This document shows positions 53,402 through 64,000 of a DNA stretch of 64,000 nucleotides, piece by piece (the first letter of the stretch is position 1; every line of letters starts with the position of its first letter). Origin of the DNA: Enchytraeus crypticus. Lineage: Eukaryota; Annelida; Clitellata; Enchytraeida; Enchytraeidae. The position numbers and the translations under genes were made by a program. The stretch spans positions 1,565,501 through 1,629,500 of the forward strand of contig CAJHZI010000208.1 in NCBI GenBank assembly GCA_905160935.1. The letters are read 5' to 3'. Under the pieces are notes generated by a model. That model made no database searches. It was not told the DNA's origin and saw only the letters and a program-made list of their open reading frames with translations.

Positions 53402-53794
53402 TTAAACGTTGCTGACCGCAGCAGCGGGTGACATTGCCCAGAATCCACTGCTTTTGGCTCCAGCAGAGCCCCTCCCCTCTTCCTCTATTATCGATCCACC
53501 ACGACGATGACTCCTCTGAATAGATGTTGATGAGGCAGTTGTGAGAACTCTGTTGAGAGAACCGCATTTAGAAGTCAACGACCCTGAAATCTGAATAGCT
53601 GTTCCTAGAGAATTGTGGGAACGAGTATCCGCTTGATTAGGTCTCTGATTTGTAAAACCCGATGAGCTCTGCCTCTGCGCCTCAGCCTGCCCTGAGGCCA
53701 ACATCTGGTTCAGCCTTTGACACTGGTGCTGTGGCCCTGGTGAGAGGGACCCCTGGGAGGCAGTGACCATTCTAGCCTCGAGTATCTTCTTTTT
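53402..53794 (-). CDS. Candidate minus-strand exon, Ser/Gln/Gly-rich, unknown
   Basis: A GC-richer open frame on the minus strand follows a possible acceptor (tgaccatcagctag) and reads KKKILEARMVTASQGSLSPG to SAGAKSSGFWAMSPAAAVSN before a stop at 53402. It is polar and low in complexity, with no recognised domain. It lies downstream of the PTP-like exon on the same strand, but its phase (0) does not follow directly from that exon (phase 2). It could be a real terminal exon or chance. Confidence 0.25.
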   Translation of the reverse strand, partial: KKKILEARMVTASQGSLSPGPQHQCQRLNQMLASGQAEAQRQSSSGFTNQRPNQADTRSHNSLGTAIQISGSLTSKCGSLNRVLTTASSTSIQRSHRRGGSIIEEEGRGSAGAKSSGFWAMSPAAAVSNV

Positions 53795-54056
53795 CTAGCT
53801 GATGGTCAGTGCAGAAAACTCTTGTGGACATATCTCAGGCTCTATGGACGCACTCGAGGAGGAGGAGGGGGGTATTGAGAGGCAACGAATTTACCGTTTT
53901 ACGAATTTTATCTGGATTAAAAATTTTAATAATTAAACATTAGTCATTTACGAATTTTTCGTTTTCAACGAAATTCGTAAATGGCTGGTGTTCTCGCAGT
54001 GGATGTTCTCGCAGCTGGTATTCTCGCAGGTCATGTCCCACAGTGAGTCAGTTCAC

Positions 54057-54161
54057 CGGGGCACGCCCCTGTCAGGCCACGCCGTGTAGTGCAGCTGCAC
54101 TATGTCACGCTGTTGTTGTTGTTGCTCGCCTGTCTTACCAGGTCCGTACACTCTCAGACAT
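54057..54161 (-). CDS. Protein-tyrosine-phosphatase-like exon (antisense, isolated)
   Basis: On the minus strand, after the acceptor tatcgtgag, the frame reads CLRVYGPGKTGEQQQQQRD, then IVQLHYTAWPDRGVP, and ends at the donor GTGAAC. HYTAWPDxGVP is the WPD-loop signature of classical PTP catalytic domains, which dephosphorylate phosphotyrosine. A short Gln run sits before it. The exon carrying the HCSAGxGRTG active site was not found nearby on the minus strand. It may be one exon of a large minus-strand gene or a stray copy. Confidence 0.55.
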
Positions 54162-54197
54162 CTCACGATAATAATGATAATAATAATAATAATAGTA

Positions 54198-54239
<42 letters not shown>

Positions 54240-54243
<4 letters not shown>

Positions 54244-54430
54244 CAATTAGAGTGATACAGTGATAAATGACAACATCGAGCACTATTGAAACAAAATCAA
54301 GCCGGTGAGCAAAAAGAAGTTCCAAAAACGGTGCAAATTCCAAAATCCAGAAAACCAGTCCAAAGTTATAGTTAGAGAAGAAGCATACACTGTAGGCACA
54401 TGTTGCGCCTCCAAAATCCCGGATCAGCAG
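54240..54430 (+). repeat. Dispersed repeat family C, copy 2
   Basis: It holds agagtgatacagtgataaat, then acaacatcgagcactattg, then aaaacggtgcaaattcc, then aaatcccggatcagcagagg. It is flanked by (AAT)n next to the PTP-like exon. Confidence 0.6.
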
Positions 54431-55619
54431 AGGCAAACCGAAAAACTGCTCTTTTGCAAAATATTGAAATATGGCGAAAGAAATATTTAATTGTAACTTG
54501 ATCGAACCCGGCAGAATGTTCTGCTGAATATTTGAATAAACGATTTCAATAGTTACGACTGTTTGACGCAACACTAAATTTGATTTTTTACCAGATGGCT
54601 TTAAGCTATTGATCCGTTAAATTCCATCATGGTGTAGTAATGGACTGGAGTATTTGCTTCCAATTATATCAATCATATTTGCATTTGGATATGCTAGTAT
54701 AATGCAATATAATATTTCCTGAAGAATATTCTATTAACTCATACGAAATGCTATCAAGCTATTGATTTGTTTCTTAGTAAAAGCTTATTTCTGATTTACA
54801 GTTCCTTTTGAGTACTTAAAGTTAACAAAAACTGGTACTTTAGTTTAATAATTAAAATATTGCGCTTCTCTGAGATATCCAATTTTGTCGATGTATAAAA
54901 CTCTTCAACGCAGGCCATGGCGGATTAATATAACCTCCAGTCAATGTAGAATCTATGAATTCCACTCCATTCTCGAATGACGTCAGGACATGGAATAACT
55001 TCCACAATGCATTCCATTCGATTCGTTTACTTTAAAGCTGACGATGGTGTTTCTAAACACCTTCGACGAATTGTCTCCACCTCCCGATCAGACGTTTCAT
55101 TCACAAATTTCGGCAAGTTGTAGCAGTAGGACTTTCAGCAGTACACACTGGATATGGAGATGATGTTTACGTAGCTTCTCATATATGTTGATAACGAAAG
55201 GTAAACATTACATTTGAGACTCTCTCATCTCTACCAAGAAATTTGTCTTTCCTCTAACATTTTCATTTTACTTTTCACCAAGTCATATTATAACCGAATT
55301 AGATGTACTAGCTGAATAGAAATTGAGTGCTACGGTTACTCGTACGTTGAAATAGTACGCTCTTTAATTTGACTTTTCTTAAAAATGTTTAGTATGAAAA
55401 ACCTAAAAACGTAGCTATGATAAATGTCGTGTTTAGCAATTCAGATACTATTATTTTCAGATACAATTATGACATAAATTAGTAACGACTGGAAGTTTAA
55501 ATTCTCCAATATATGTTGCTTCTACTGCCCATAAAAATAATCACTATCTAAAACATTCAGTAGTAAAACTATTTATTATTTTAAATTATGTACTAATTGC
55601 ATTGTGCACCTAGAGCTGT

Positions 55620-55875
55620 CATGAAGTAATATTTCCATTAGTCATAATCTTCATCACTGAATCATCATGACCGTCATCATCCAATTATAATCTTCATCAC
55701 GTAATCATGACCTTCATCATCTAATCATAATCTTCGTCACCTAATCATGACTGTCATCATCTAATCATAATATTCATCACCTAATCATGACTGTCATCAT
55801 CTAATCATAATCTTCATCACCTAATCATGACTGTCATCATCTAATCTTCATCACCTAATCATGACCTTCATCGAG
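55620..55875. repeat. About 40-bp minisatellite (CATCACCTAATCATGAC)
   Basis: Six units alternating tcataatcttcatcacctaa and tcatgactgtcatcatctaa. Confidence 0.88.
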
Positions 55876-57599
55876 TGTAAGTTCTACACCAGGCATGCAA
55901 CCTTTGAGAACTGCATGACCTTCACCTAATATTTATATGATCTTCATGGGTATATTAAATATGAACGGTTCTTTATGTAGTATGTAATGCAATATATAAG
56001 TGAATACACTATTGTGAAAATGTAGGCTAAGAATTTGAATTATTTAAGAACTTCTACGAAAGTCGAAATTCGACTAACCATTTCATATCGTCAACTGTGT
56101 ATTTTGTATTCAATAGACATTTAGATAAAACTGACAGCCTTATTATAGAAAGCAACCTTTGACATCTCCATTATGCAATAGTATCTGATTAGGTGCAGGC
56201 GCTCTAGATTGCACTTGTTGATATCTGACATTTAGCTTTAGCTCGTCCACAAGAATTCTTCTGTGTGGACTGTGTAGGATTGTGATAGTTTTGCATTTCA
56301 TGACGATGCACTTGTTACGATGCATCCATATCGCTAACTTTAAATTATTGAATTGTCACATGCTTCTATAAAAAATGTAACTTGGATTGGATAAATCAAT
56401 CATCAATCAATGAAAATTTTAAGTCATCCAAAACTTAAATTCTGTACTTTTAAATGGTGAGCTAAGCCTTACTTAGCCATAAAATTGGTTGATCAATATT
56501 TGAAATTTTCGCGAATATCAGGCTTAACCTTTAAGGGAACAACAGAAATTGAAACTGCTCAGTAATTTATGGTCAAAAATTGATTATTAAATATTATTTT
56601 ATGGATTATATAATCTCGAATTGTAAACGGTTTGCAGACCTACTTAGCATATTATGAAGTAAAAACGAACATAAATGTAAGATTTATTTTGTTAATTTCC
56701 TAAATAATTCTGGGTTTTAAGATGACAGAAATAACTAATCAAAAGCGTAAATTGACTAGTAGACCGCAGTGATAACATTTATGTTATTTATGGACAGTAT
56801 TGTGTCTACAGTATGATGGCAAATCATATCAATGGAAAACTTTAATGTCTAATTTACTCTAGGGATCGTCTACTATTATTATTGTAACAATATGTTGGTT
56901 TATTGTAGTTATACTTGATATAGGCTTAAAAAGACTTGAGCAGTAAATGTAGGATGAATCAGTCATAAAATAAGTTGATTGTTTTACCAGTAATAACTCT
57001 GTCTCAGTGTTTGTAAAGTACCTACAAGGACACACTTGCATAGTGTAGTTTTTAGTTTTTATGACACTAGTGTCCTCAAATCAGGAAGGCGGAGTAAATA
57101 TAGACGGTACGACGCTTGACATAGCCCATACTGATTGCTTTTAATATGCCTATCGATGGATACGTTCTGTTTATTTTACAGGGCGAGAATCACGAGTAAC
57201 ACTTGATACCTTATCTCATACAGTAGATTAACTTTAAAAATCGCCGGCTTCAGGATGTGTTTAATATCAAGTAAATTATAATTCGCATCATGTGAAAACA
57301 TTCAGCAAAATATTTTGCAGAATGATCAGACCATCTCGGATTCAATTTTGTTACGAGCCATTTTTCATAATGCTTACATTAAATAACTTGCGTTAACTGC
57401 ACTACCAATTTCATATGAATTTAGTCCGCTGCAGAATCGGTCTAATGTATCATTCACTTGTCCTAAAACGCAATTATGAGGTTGCTGATTATTAGGTTGC
57501 TGATGAAGCAAATCCGAAACTACTTCAGACGTCATATTTTCCACCCAAGCTGAATCTTAATATTGCTTAATCCTTATCATAATCATAGGTTGCTAGGAT

Positions 57600-57842
57600 T
57601 TGGTATGGTTAGGGTTAAGGTTAGTGACAGGAATAATAGATGGCAAAAGATGCAAGGGTCGACAGCGGATGACGTCTATTAAGAGTTTTAACAAATGGTT
57701 GCAGTTAACTGAAACAGAGATGATCAGAGCAACAATGAACAGAGATATATGGAGGAATATAACCATGACCGCCCAGACTTGGAACAGGCACGGCACTCAG
57801 AGAATAAGAAGGATTAAGGTAAGGGTTAGAGTCTGGATGATA
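57600..57842 (+). pseudogene. LINE C-terminal remnant
   Basis: The frame reads GKRCKGRQRMTSIKSFNKWL, then MNRDIWRNITMTAQTWNRHG T. The G(K/R)xxGRxRMT...DxxWR...RHGT layout is the usual C-terminal tail of endonuclease-reverse transcriptase LINEs. It is preceded by ggttagggttaaggtta repeats and lacks upstream domains. Confidence 0.6.
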
Positions 57843-57926
57843 TAATGATAATGAGACTGGATGATATAATCGGAATAATCGATGTTTTACTGGATAAGAA
57901 GCTCGAAAGTGAGATATGAGTGCTCT

Positions 57927-58163
57927 TCATAACGATCTGAATCTATGCGTAGGAATACGTGCACCTTTATCTGTTAGAACACAAGAGCCTGTTTTAATGT
58001 CACGACCCTGAACGCCTACGCAGATCTTGTGGAAATTAATGTCTCCCAGGCAGTGGTCTAGAAGACAAGATGGACTAAATTTAGACCTCATCGATTCGAA
58101 TGATTTGATTAAGCATTCGAGAGGTTTATGATTCAATATAGCTGCGCTATTGTTGGTCTCCAC
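57927..58163 (-). other. Unassigned minus-strand open frame, 78 codons
   Basis: The frame reads NNSAAILNHKPLECLIKSFE, then SCLLDHCLGDINFHKICVGV. It is of mixed composition, not a simple repeat, and I do not recognise it. It lies next to the LINE remnant at 57.6-57.8 kb but on the other strand. It could be an old mobile-element or gene fragment. Confidence 0.2.
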
Positions 58164-58912
58164 CAGATGGTGATTATGTGACGGTCATATTTGTAGAGAC
58201 CGTTCTAACCGTCCATCAAATACTGCTTCTGTTTAACTACGTGCCAATTTATGAGTCTAATGAAGCGTTAGATAGGCTATTTCTAGCCAAATATCGTGAC
58301 TGTGCATTTTGATTGAAGTCATATTTCTCAATATATAAAAATCTCAATTTAATCATAATGATTATGGTCTTGATGATTTTTAACTTGAGAAATTATCAAT
58401 GGCAAAGTGTAATATTTTACGTCGACTTGTACTGATGAGGGCAGAGAAAAATCACTCCAAAATCACATTTGTAAAGCTAACTGAATACTATTGGATTTAA
58501 AACAGCATCTTCTTGAGCCGATTTAATAATGAAGAAGTTATTCTGTTAAACATTAAATTTATTGAAAGACGCTTAATTTTCAATGTCTAACGTTTAGAGA
58601 TCAGTAGTACTTTATGCCTTGCGCTGTCGTTTACAATTTACATGCGAGAGGTATAAAAACAATTTTCTATGTTGGTACTTAAAATATGATTAATAAATTT
58701 TAGATTATCGCACACTTTATAGCTTAAAACCATGAAGCATTTAATGCGACTGACATTGATCTATAGATCGGCATCTAGAATTTATATCATTCGGGTCAAA
58801 TCAATTTGGCCTACCAAATCTCAACCTGCAAAGATCAGCAAGAACATCTTCATCGGATGTGGCCTTTGCTATATAAAATTTATCGTTTGCCAGTTTCGAG
58901 AAGTCAGCGACT

Positions 58913-58978
58913 TATCAATCAATCAATCAATAAGAATTTAACGTCCGGTTCCTCGTCATAAGGCAATGTCAGGGACGT
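58913..58978 (-). mobile_element. LINE 3' tail only, about 65 bp
   Basis: Only the (ATCA)n end and the terminal unit (tttaacgtccggttcctcg, caatgtcagggacgt) are present. It is an extreme 5' truncation of the same LINE. Confidence 0.75.
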
Positions 58979-60409
58979 AAAATCTGAAGTTATGATTCAT
59001 ATTTAATCTATACGAAATTGTGTGCTAATTATTGTTAAGGTGACATAATTTCTTTTAAGAAACTTTATCACATAATTAAACAGCAGTTTACTTTATCTGC
59101 ACTAGAAACAAGTTCTACTCATTTCAGGTGTTAAATTTTCACTAAGGTTATATTTTGTGTTTGCCATAACTGACTTTGAAGGTAACGGAATAGATAAGAT
59201 TAGAGGTCACAAGGACCTACTAAAGATTAAAGAAAATAGCAAGAACTTCAATAGCAGGATTGTTAGGTATAAGAATTGAACTACTTTTCAGGCAGATATA
59301 GGAGTGAGTTCGGACAACTTAGCATTATGAATTCTAAAAATCCTCGCATTTTATTTTATTAGAAGCTGTCTGGAATTCCAATGCCTCAATGACTTGGGAC
59401 TTGATAACTAACGAGCTGATGGAGTGCCTCACCGGTTTTGATTTGTCTCAGTAGTACTGGATGTAGTCATGGATGACAGTAGCACTCACATTTTGTTAAT
59501 ATCTCAAACAACACAGCTTAAGCTTACATCTTACATTTGTGTACAAAATTATACACGTTTGAAGCATTGTAATGTTCGTAATGCTGTTGAACAACAATTA
59601 GGCCTACTTCTTGTAATTTTAATTATCTTGAATAATTCTGTGGTAAATTTGCATGCAAATCACAAACAAATTGAATTTAGATTGCCTATACCGGGCTGCA
59701 TTAGAGACATAGATCACGATTTAGACGCCGTTAAATTTCTCGTATGTATTGTCTAAATTATACGCGGAAGTCCCGTTTGTTCGAATGAAGTGATAAATCA
59801 AAGCCTGGAGCGGAGAAGGATGCGGGAGGGATGAATGAATGGAATGTTTGGAAAGCTTTGTGTCTATTCCAGATCATTCCGTTTCCAATTGCACCAGCAT
59901 CATTACGCTTAACGTATTGTACGCATCAACCCCTCGCAAAACTTCTGTTCAACCCACCTTAATCTTATTTCTACAGCGTTCTGATATTTCGCATATTTTA
60001 TCGACGTCTATTCAAGTAATTAACGTGTTTGTTTAAATATATTTATAAAAATAACGTTATAAAATATAGCGTTGCAGTAACGGGGAAAATACACTGTTTT
60101 TATGTTAGAATTTAACATAATACTGAAATAATGATATTACCCGTTTTGTGTCAGAGAAACTACAGACTAGATTAACCGTATACTGTGCTTGTTGTAAGAG
60201 GAGATCAAGTAGGAACTGAATAAGGAAATAGAAATCATCTCAGAAGAAATGTTTTTGAATCGAAAACTCTACCAAAATATTTGATAATGGCTGTGCCATA
60301 GTGATCGGATTAATATTTTTGTTTTATGGAGTGATCTCACTGTAAGTAACGTGATGTCAGATGGAGTAGGAATTTGCACTTTGCTCCTGCCATTAATCAG
60401 ATAACTTGA

Positions 60410-60500
60410 GTGAGAGTGAGAGAGAGAGAGTGTGTGAGAGAGAGTGAGAGAGAGAGTGTATGTGAGAGTGAGAGAGAGAGAGAGTGAGAGAGAGAGAGAT
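60410..60500. repeat. (GA)n tract
   Basis: Interrupted GAGAGTGAGA repeats. Confidence 0.92.
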
Positions 60501-60565
60501 AAAGAGGTAAGTAGACATAAATAATCAGTCTGAGTCTTATTGTGAAATACGACTCAATAATATTT

Positions 60566-60866
60566 AGGATGATGATAGATGATGATGATAGATGATGATG
60601 ATAGATGATGATGATAGTTGATGATGATGATAGATGATGATGATAGTTGATGATGATGTTGATGATGATGATGATAGATGATGATGATAGTTGATGATGA
60701 TGTTGATGATGATGATGATAGATGATGATGATGATGATGATAGATGATGATGATAGTTGATGATGATGTTGATGATGATGATGATAGATGATGATGATGA
60801 TGATGATATGATGATGATGATTGATGATGATGATGATGATAGATGATGATGATAGTTGATGATGAT

Positions 60867-60923
<57 letters not shown>

Positions 60924-61146
60924 TTGATGATGATAATTGATGATGATAATATGATGATGATGATGATATGATGATGATGATGATGATGATGATAGATGAT
61001 GATGATAGTTGATGATGATAGTTGATGATGATGATGATAGATGATGATGATGATAGATGATGATGATGATAGATGATGATGATAGTTGATGATGATAGTT
61101 GATGATGATGATGATAGATGATGATGATAGATGATGATGATAGTTG
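60566..61146. repeat. (GAT)n-derived compound array
   Basis: About 580 bp of GATGATGAT broken by atagat, agttgat, gttgat and atatgat units in changing order. It gives the longest simple array in the 3' third. Confidence 0.93.
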
Positions 61147-62144
61147 AAGATAATTTTGAAATATTTAAAATTATCTTACATATCTTACCTGTCTTATGAC
61201 TACATTTGACAGAAATATATTTTTAGTATATTTATGCTTCTGCTTTTTAATTTTTTTATTTCCTTAGCACGCGATAAATATTCCTAATCGTTAACATCCT
61301 ATGTCATGTTGTAGATATTCGTTGGTTTAAGTATAATCGTCTATTCAATTTAGCTTAACTCGTTGATGAGTGACCTGGAATTTAAACCCATGTCGCGTGA
61401 TTCTTAGTAGCCTAATTTATCAATGCGCTCTACTCTATCTGCACATGTGCACAATAATGAATCTACTTATTGAAGGTTTTTAAAATTGCCCAGAGGTTAA
61501 GTAAACTAAACTGTTTGCTTCATCAAATACGCAGCTTAAACTTTAGCTTTATATTCGAAGAAAATTGTACAAAAATATTTAGAATAAAATTTCTTTCGGA
61601 AAGTTTTTCTCTATATTTCTGCAACGGTAAAATTCACATTTCTAGAAAAAATTTACGTAATGCCTGACCTTGTAACAGTTTATAACTATGCTCGTGTGTT
61701 GGATGAACCTCCGGCACAAAAAGATTTTAAAAGTTGTTTAACATCTTCGAGAGAAGGTTAATTTTATCTTCACACTAGATACGACGTTAAGTTGCTCTTG
61801 AACTACACACCAAAGACGTCGACAGTCTTAGTTCTATTCAACTTTGCCCGATACCAGCCCATAAAGAACCAGGCCTATATGGTTCCAAAGGTCTGCTATC
61901 GCATATGCCTGGAAAATGCTGATTATTGTGGTCTTGTTTAAGTTTTTGCTTTATGAGTTTAACGTCTGTTTTCTTAACCGCACATGTCGTCAGAGAGGGA
62001 CCTAATTGAATTCACTGCTTCATGATTTAGATGGCTCCGTGAACAATTGTTTAACCAGGGTCGGGATACTAATAGACCTTGTCAAATACTCTCTGTACCA
62101 CACTAAATCAGCCGTCAATTCCCTAATTTTTCCATTCGTTTAAA

Positions 62145-62300
62145 ATTTGTAGAAATTTCTTGAGCCTAGGCTCTCACCAATCGAATGTTCTTTCTGACGT
62201 TAGATTAGATCTTAGTGCTTTGGTTGCCTTCTATGACACTTGAAGTAACCGGTCTATTCTTCAAACAACCAGGACATAACACGGGGATATGTGAATAACC
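62145..62300 (+). repeat. Dispersed repeat family B, copy 3
   Basis: It holds ctctcaccaatcgaatgttc, then cttagtgctttggttgcc, then accggtctattcttcaaac, then ggacataacacgggg. It is the closest relative of copy 2. Confidence 0.68.
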
Positions 62301-64000
62301 CATGAGAGTAATTATTAATTTTGTTAACTATACACTATTGTCAAATTAAATATTTTGTAACAAATTTAGTATCACTATTACTGATTGTTCACTTCGATGT
62401 TTGCTTGCCTAAAGCTATGATTCGGGGCCAATGGGTTGTTTTATGTGATTAACCCGAAATTCAGTAGCAACACTTACGTGTACGCTCCCTTTCTCCAAAC
62501 TTGGATGATCTAATTGTTTAATCTCGCAATTTATGTTTGTCTAATTAAAAACTAAATCCTTTGCCAGTGTCTGAGTTAACCAGCAGTGTCCTTTGGCATA
62601 TAAATGCAGTCATTTTATATTTTAGATTTGAATTTTTCTTAAAATGTCACACGCAAAACTTGATCCAACTTATTTGTACTGAATATCTCACTACTTACAT
62701 GGCTGAATCGAATTTTAAATATAAAATATTAACAAAGCATAGTTGACGCAGGCTATCTCTTTCGCAACACAACGTTATATTCAGTAAATTGAATGACTTA
62801 GAGAGATTAAGCCAATATCTAGTTGTATGCCTAATTTTATGTGAAAATTTGTGCACCAATTAGATCAAAATTAATACTCATCAATTAACTTACGCTAGGC
62901 TATCGTCGTTAAAAGTGCAATTCTGTTTTATTTTTCGGTGCCATCTGAACTTAGGCCTGGAATCTTATACTCAAGTGTGTCCGTCTGAGAGTTATTTTAG
63001 ATTCACTGAGGAAGACATAGGGCTTCAAAAGTTCTGCAGAATTCTATAATTAAATGCCGAGAATTTAAAGTGCTTAAGGTCCAGACTTTTTGGGGAATAA
63101 TTTAGTGAAAATGTGAAAAGGATAGCAGTTGCTTGATATATTAGATTCAATGGAATGTACAGAAGATAGGCTTTTGTCGTAAATCGATCGCAAAGTTACA
63201 ACCCGTACCCTCGCTAAAGGGTGATTAAGAAATCAACTTCACTTTTTATACTTTGACCTTGAGCGTATCAGTATTATTTCGTGATATTCTTATATTAATT
63301 GATGGTTATATTTAGAGGCTCATTTATTTGCATACAGGCCTAGCATGTAATTTCCATAGGCTGCAGTAAAATTTCAGAGTCACATTTGGCGAATTGTTTA
63401 ATTTAACATGGTAAAAGTCGGGCCATCTCTGACAGTATCCATTGTGATAGGTAACAGACGTTAAACTTATTATCTTTGTACCTTTATAGTAGGGCATGTT
63501 ATGAGGCACGTAAAAATTTAGGTATATATAGAGGCATATGGCTATGTAGTATATTTAGGCCTCTTATTCTTGTATAAAGTATGTCTTCTTGTAATGTAAG
63601 TTAAGCATGCATAGGGTAATTCTCCTTACGTGTATATATTATGACTCGTATTGCAATATAAGTATACATACAGCAAGGCTAATTATACGTGTATATAGTA
63701 AAGTAGGGATACCTATACAGTTTACAGAAAGGAACGTAATGAAGGACGCAATTAGGAAGTCTGTGAAGTATGTAGTGAGGTATGTAGTGAAGCTTACATA
63801 TACATGTACATGTATATTGAGGCTCAGATTGAGGCGCATAGTGAGGCATATAATGGGATATCTCAATAAGCTTAGTCGTTGTAAGAAATTTACGATGTAC
63901 AGTTGTACGTTAATGGCAAAACTGCATTGAATGCTGACAATGTTTATTAGTTTAAATTGTTTCATGAATCAATCAATAGATATGCAGATAAGTAGCTTAA

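Larger units (their letters stand above)
54600..64000. other. Downstream region; no MMP catalytic exon found
   Basis: Besides the listed repeats and LINE remnant I found no splice-flanked frame with HExxHxxGxxH, PFDGxGG or hemopexin motifs. If the MMP gene is intact it continues past 64000, or through an exon I missed. Confidence 0.45.

Noticed and set aside
63607-63965. 107-codon frames on both strands near the end
   Set aside because: Overlapping frames in degenerate (gtatgtagtgagg)-like sequence, with no domain or splice context.
51720-64000. MMP zinc-binding exon in the window
   Set aside because: I looked for HExxHxxGxxH and the preceding PFDGxGG motif on the plus strand by eye and found none. 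A translated search would settle it.

Overview
This is an AT-rich animal nuclear DNA window. It has multi-exon genes with GT-AG introns, many microsatellites and minisatellites, tRNA-derived SINE-like repeats, LINE fragments and one cut-and-paste transposon. The gene families and repeat style fit a lophotrochozoan, most likely a mollusc; this is inference, because no species-specific marker was recognised.

Layout. (1) 1-10.2 kb: intergenic or far-5' sequence with a 22-bp repeat, a 26-bp satellite (2.5-3.7 kb), (CT)n and (TA)n tracts and SINE fragments. (2) 10.2-24.2 kb, plus strand: ten exons of a secreted or surface cysteine-rich protein resembling the DUF7042/7043/7044/7045 family. All nine junctions agree in phase, giving 609 residues plus a stop; the 5' end with the signal peptide was not found. 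Two exons (10248-10369 and 20915-21009) were found from motif and phase. (3) 24.2-45 kb: intergenic, with an isolated carnitine-acyltransferase-like exon at 25.3 kb, a perfect 54-bp inverted repeat at 31.9 kb, and an apparently intact DD37E Tc1/mariner transposon at 33.7-35.1 kb with both terminal inverted repeats. (4) 45.05-51.66 kb, plus strand: the first four exons of a matrix metalloproteinase with an N-terminal membrane segment, a propeptide with a non-canonical cysteine switch, a roughly 277-residue insert before a furin site, and the start of the catalytic domain. The zinc-binding exon was not found and probably lies beyond the window. Its last internal intron carries a CR1/L2-like LINE split by a second LINE with a 10-bp target duplication. 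(5) 51.7-64 kb: minisatellites, repeat fragments, and an antisense protein-tyrosine-phosphatase-like exon at 54.1 kb.

The repeats are linked. The CR1/L2-like LINE and the tRNA-headed SINE share a 3' tail, which suggests the LINE machinery mobilised the SINE. A second LINE leaves 3' ends joined to (CT)n tracts, which accounts for several of the CT microsatellites. The two main genes show no obvious functional link. I see no coherent new multi-gene system; the most unusual items are the metalloproteinase architecture, the intact transposon, the perfect palindrome and the decoy splice-site duplication.
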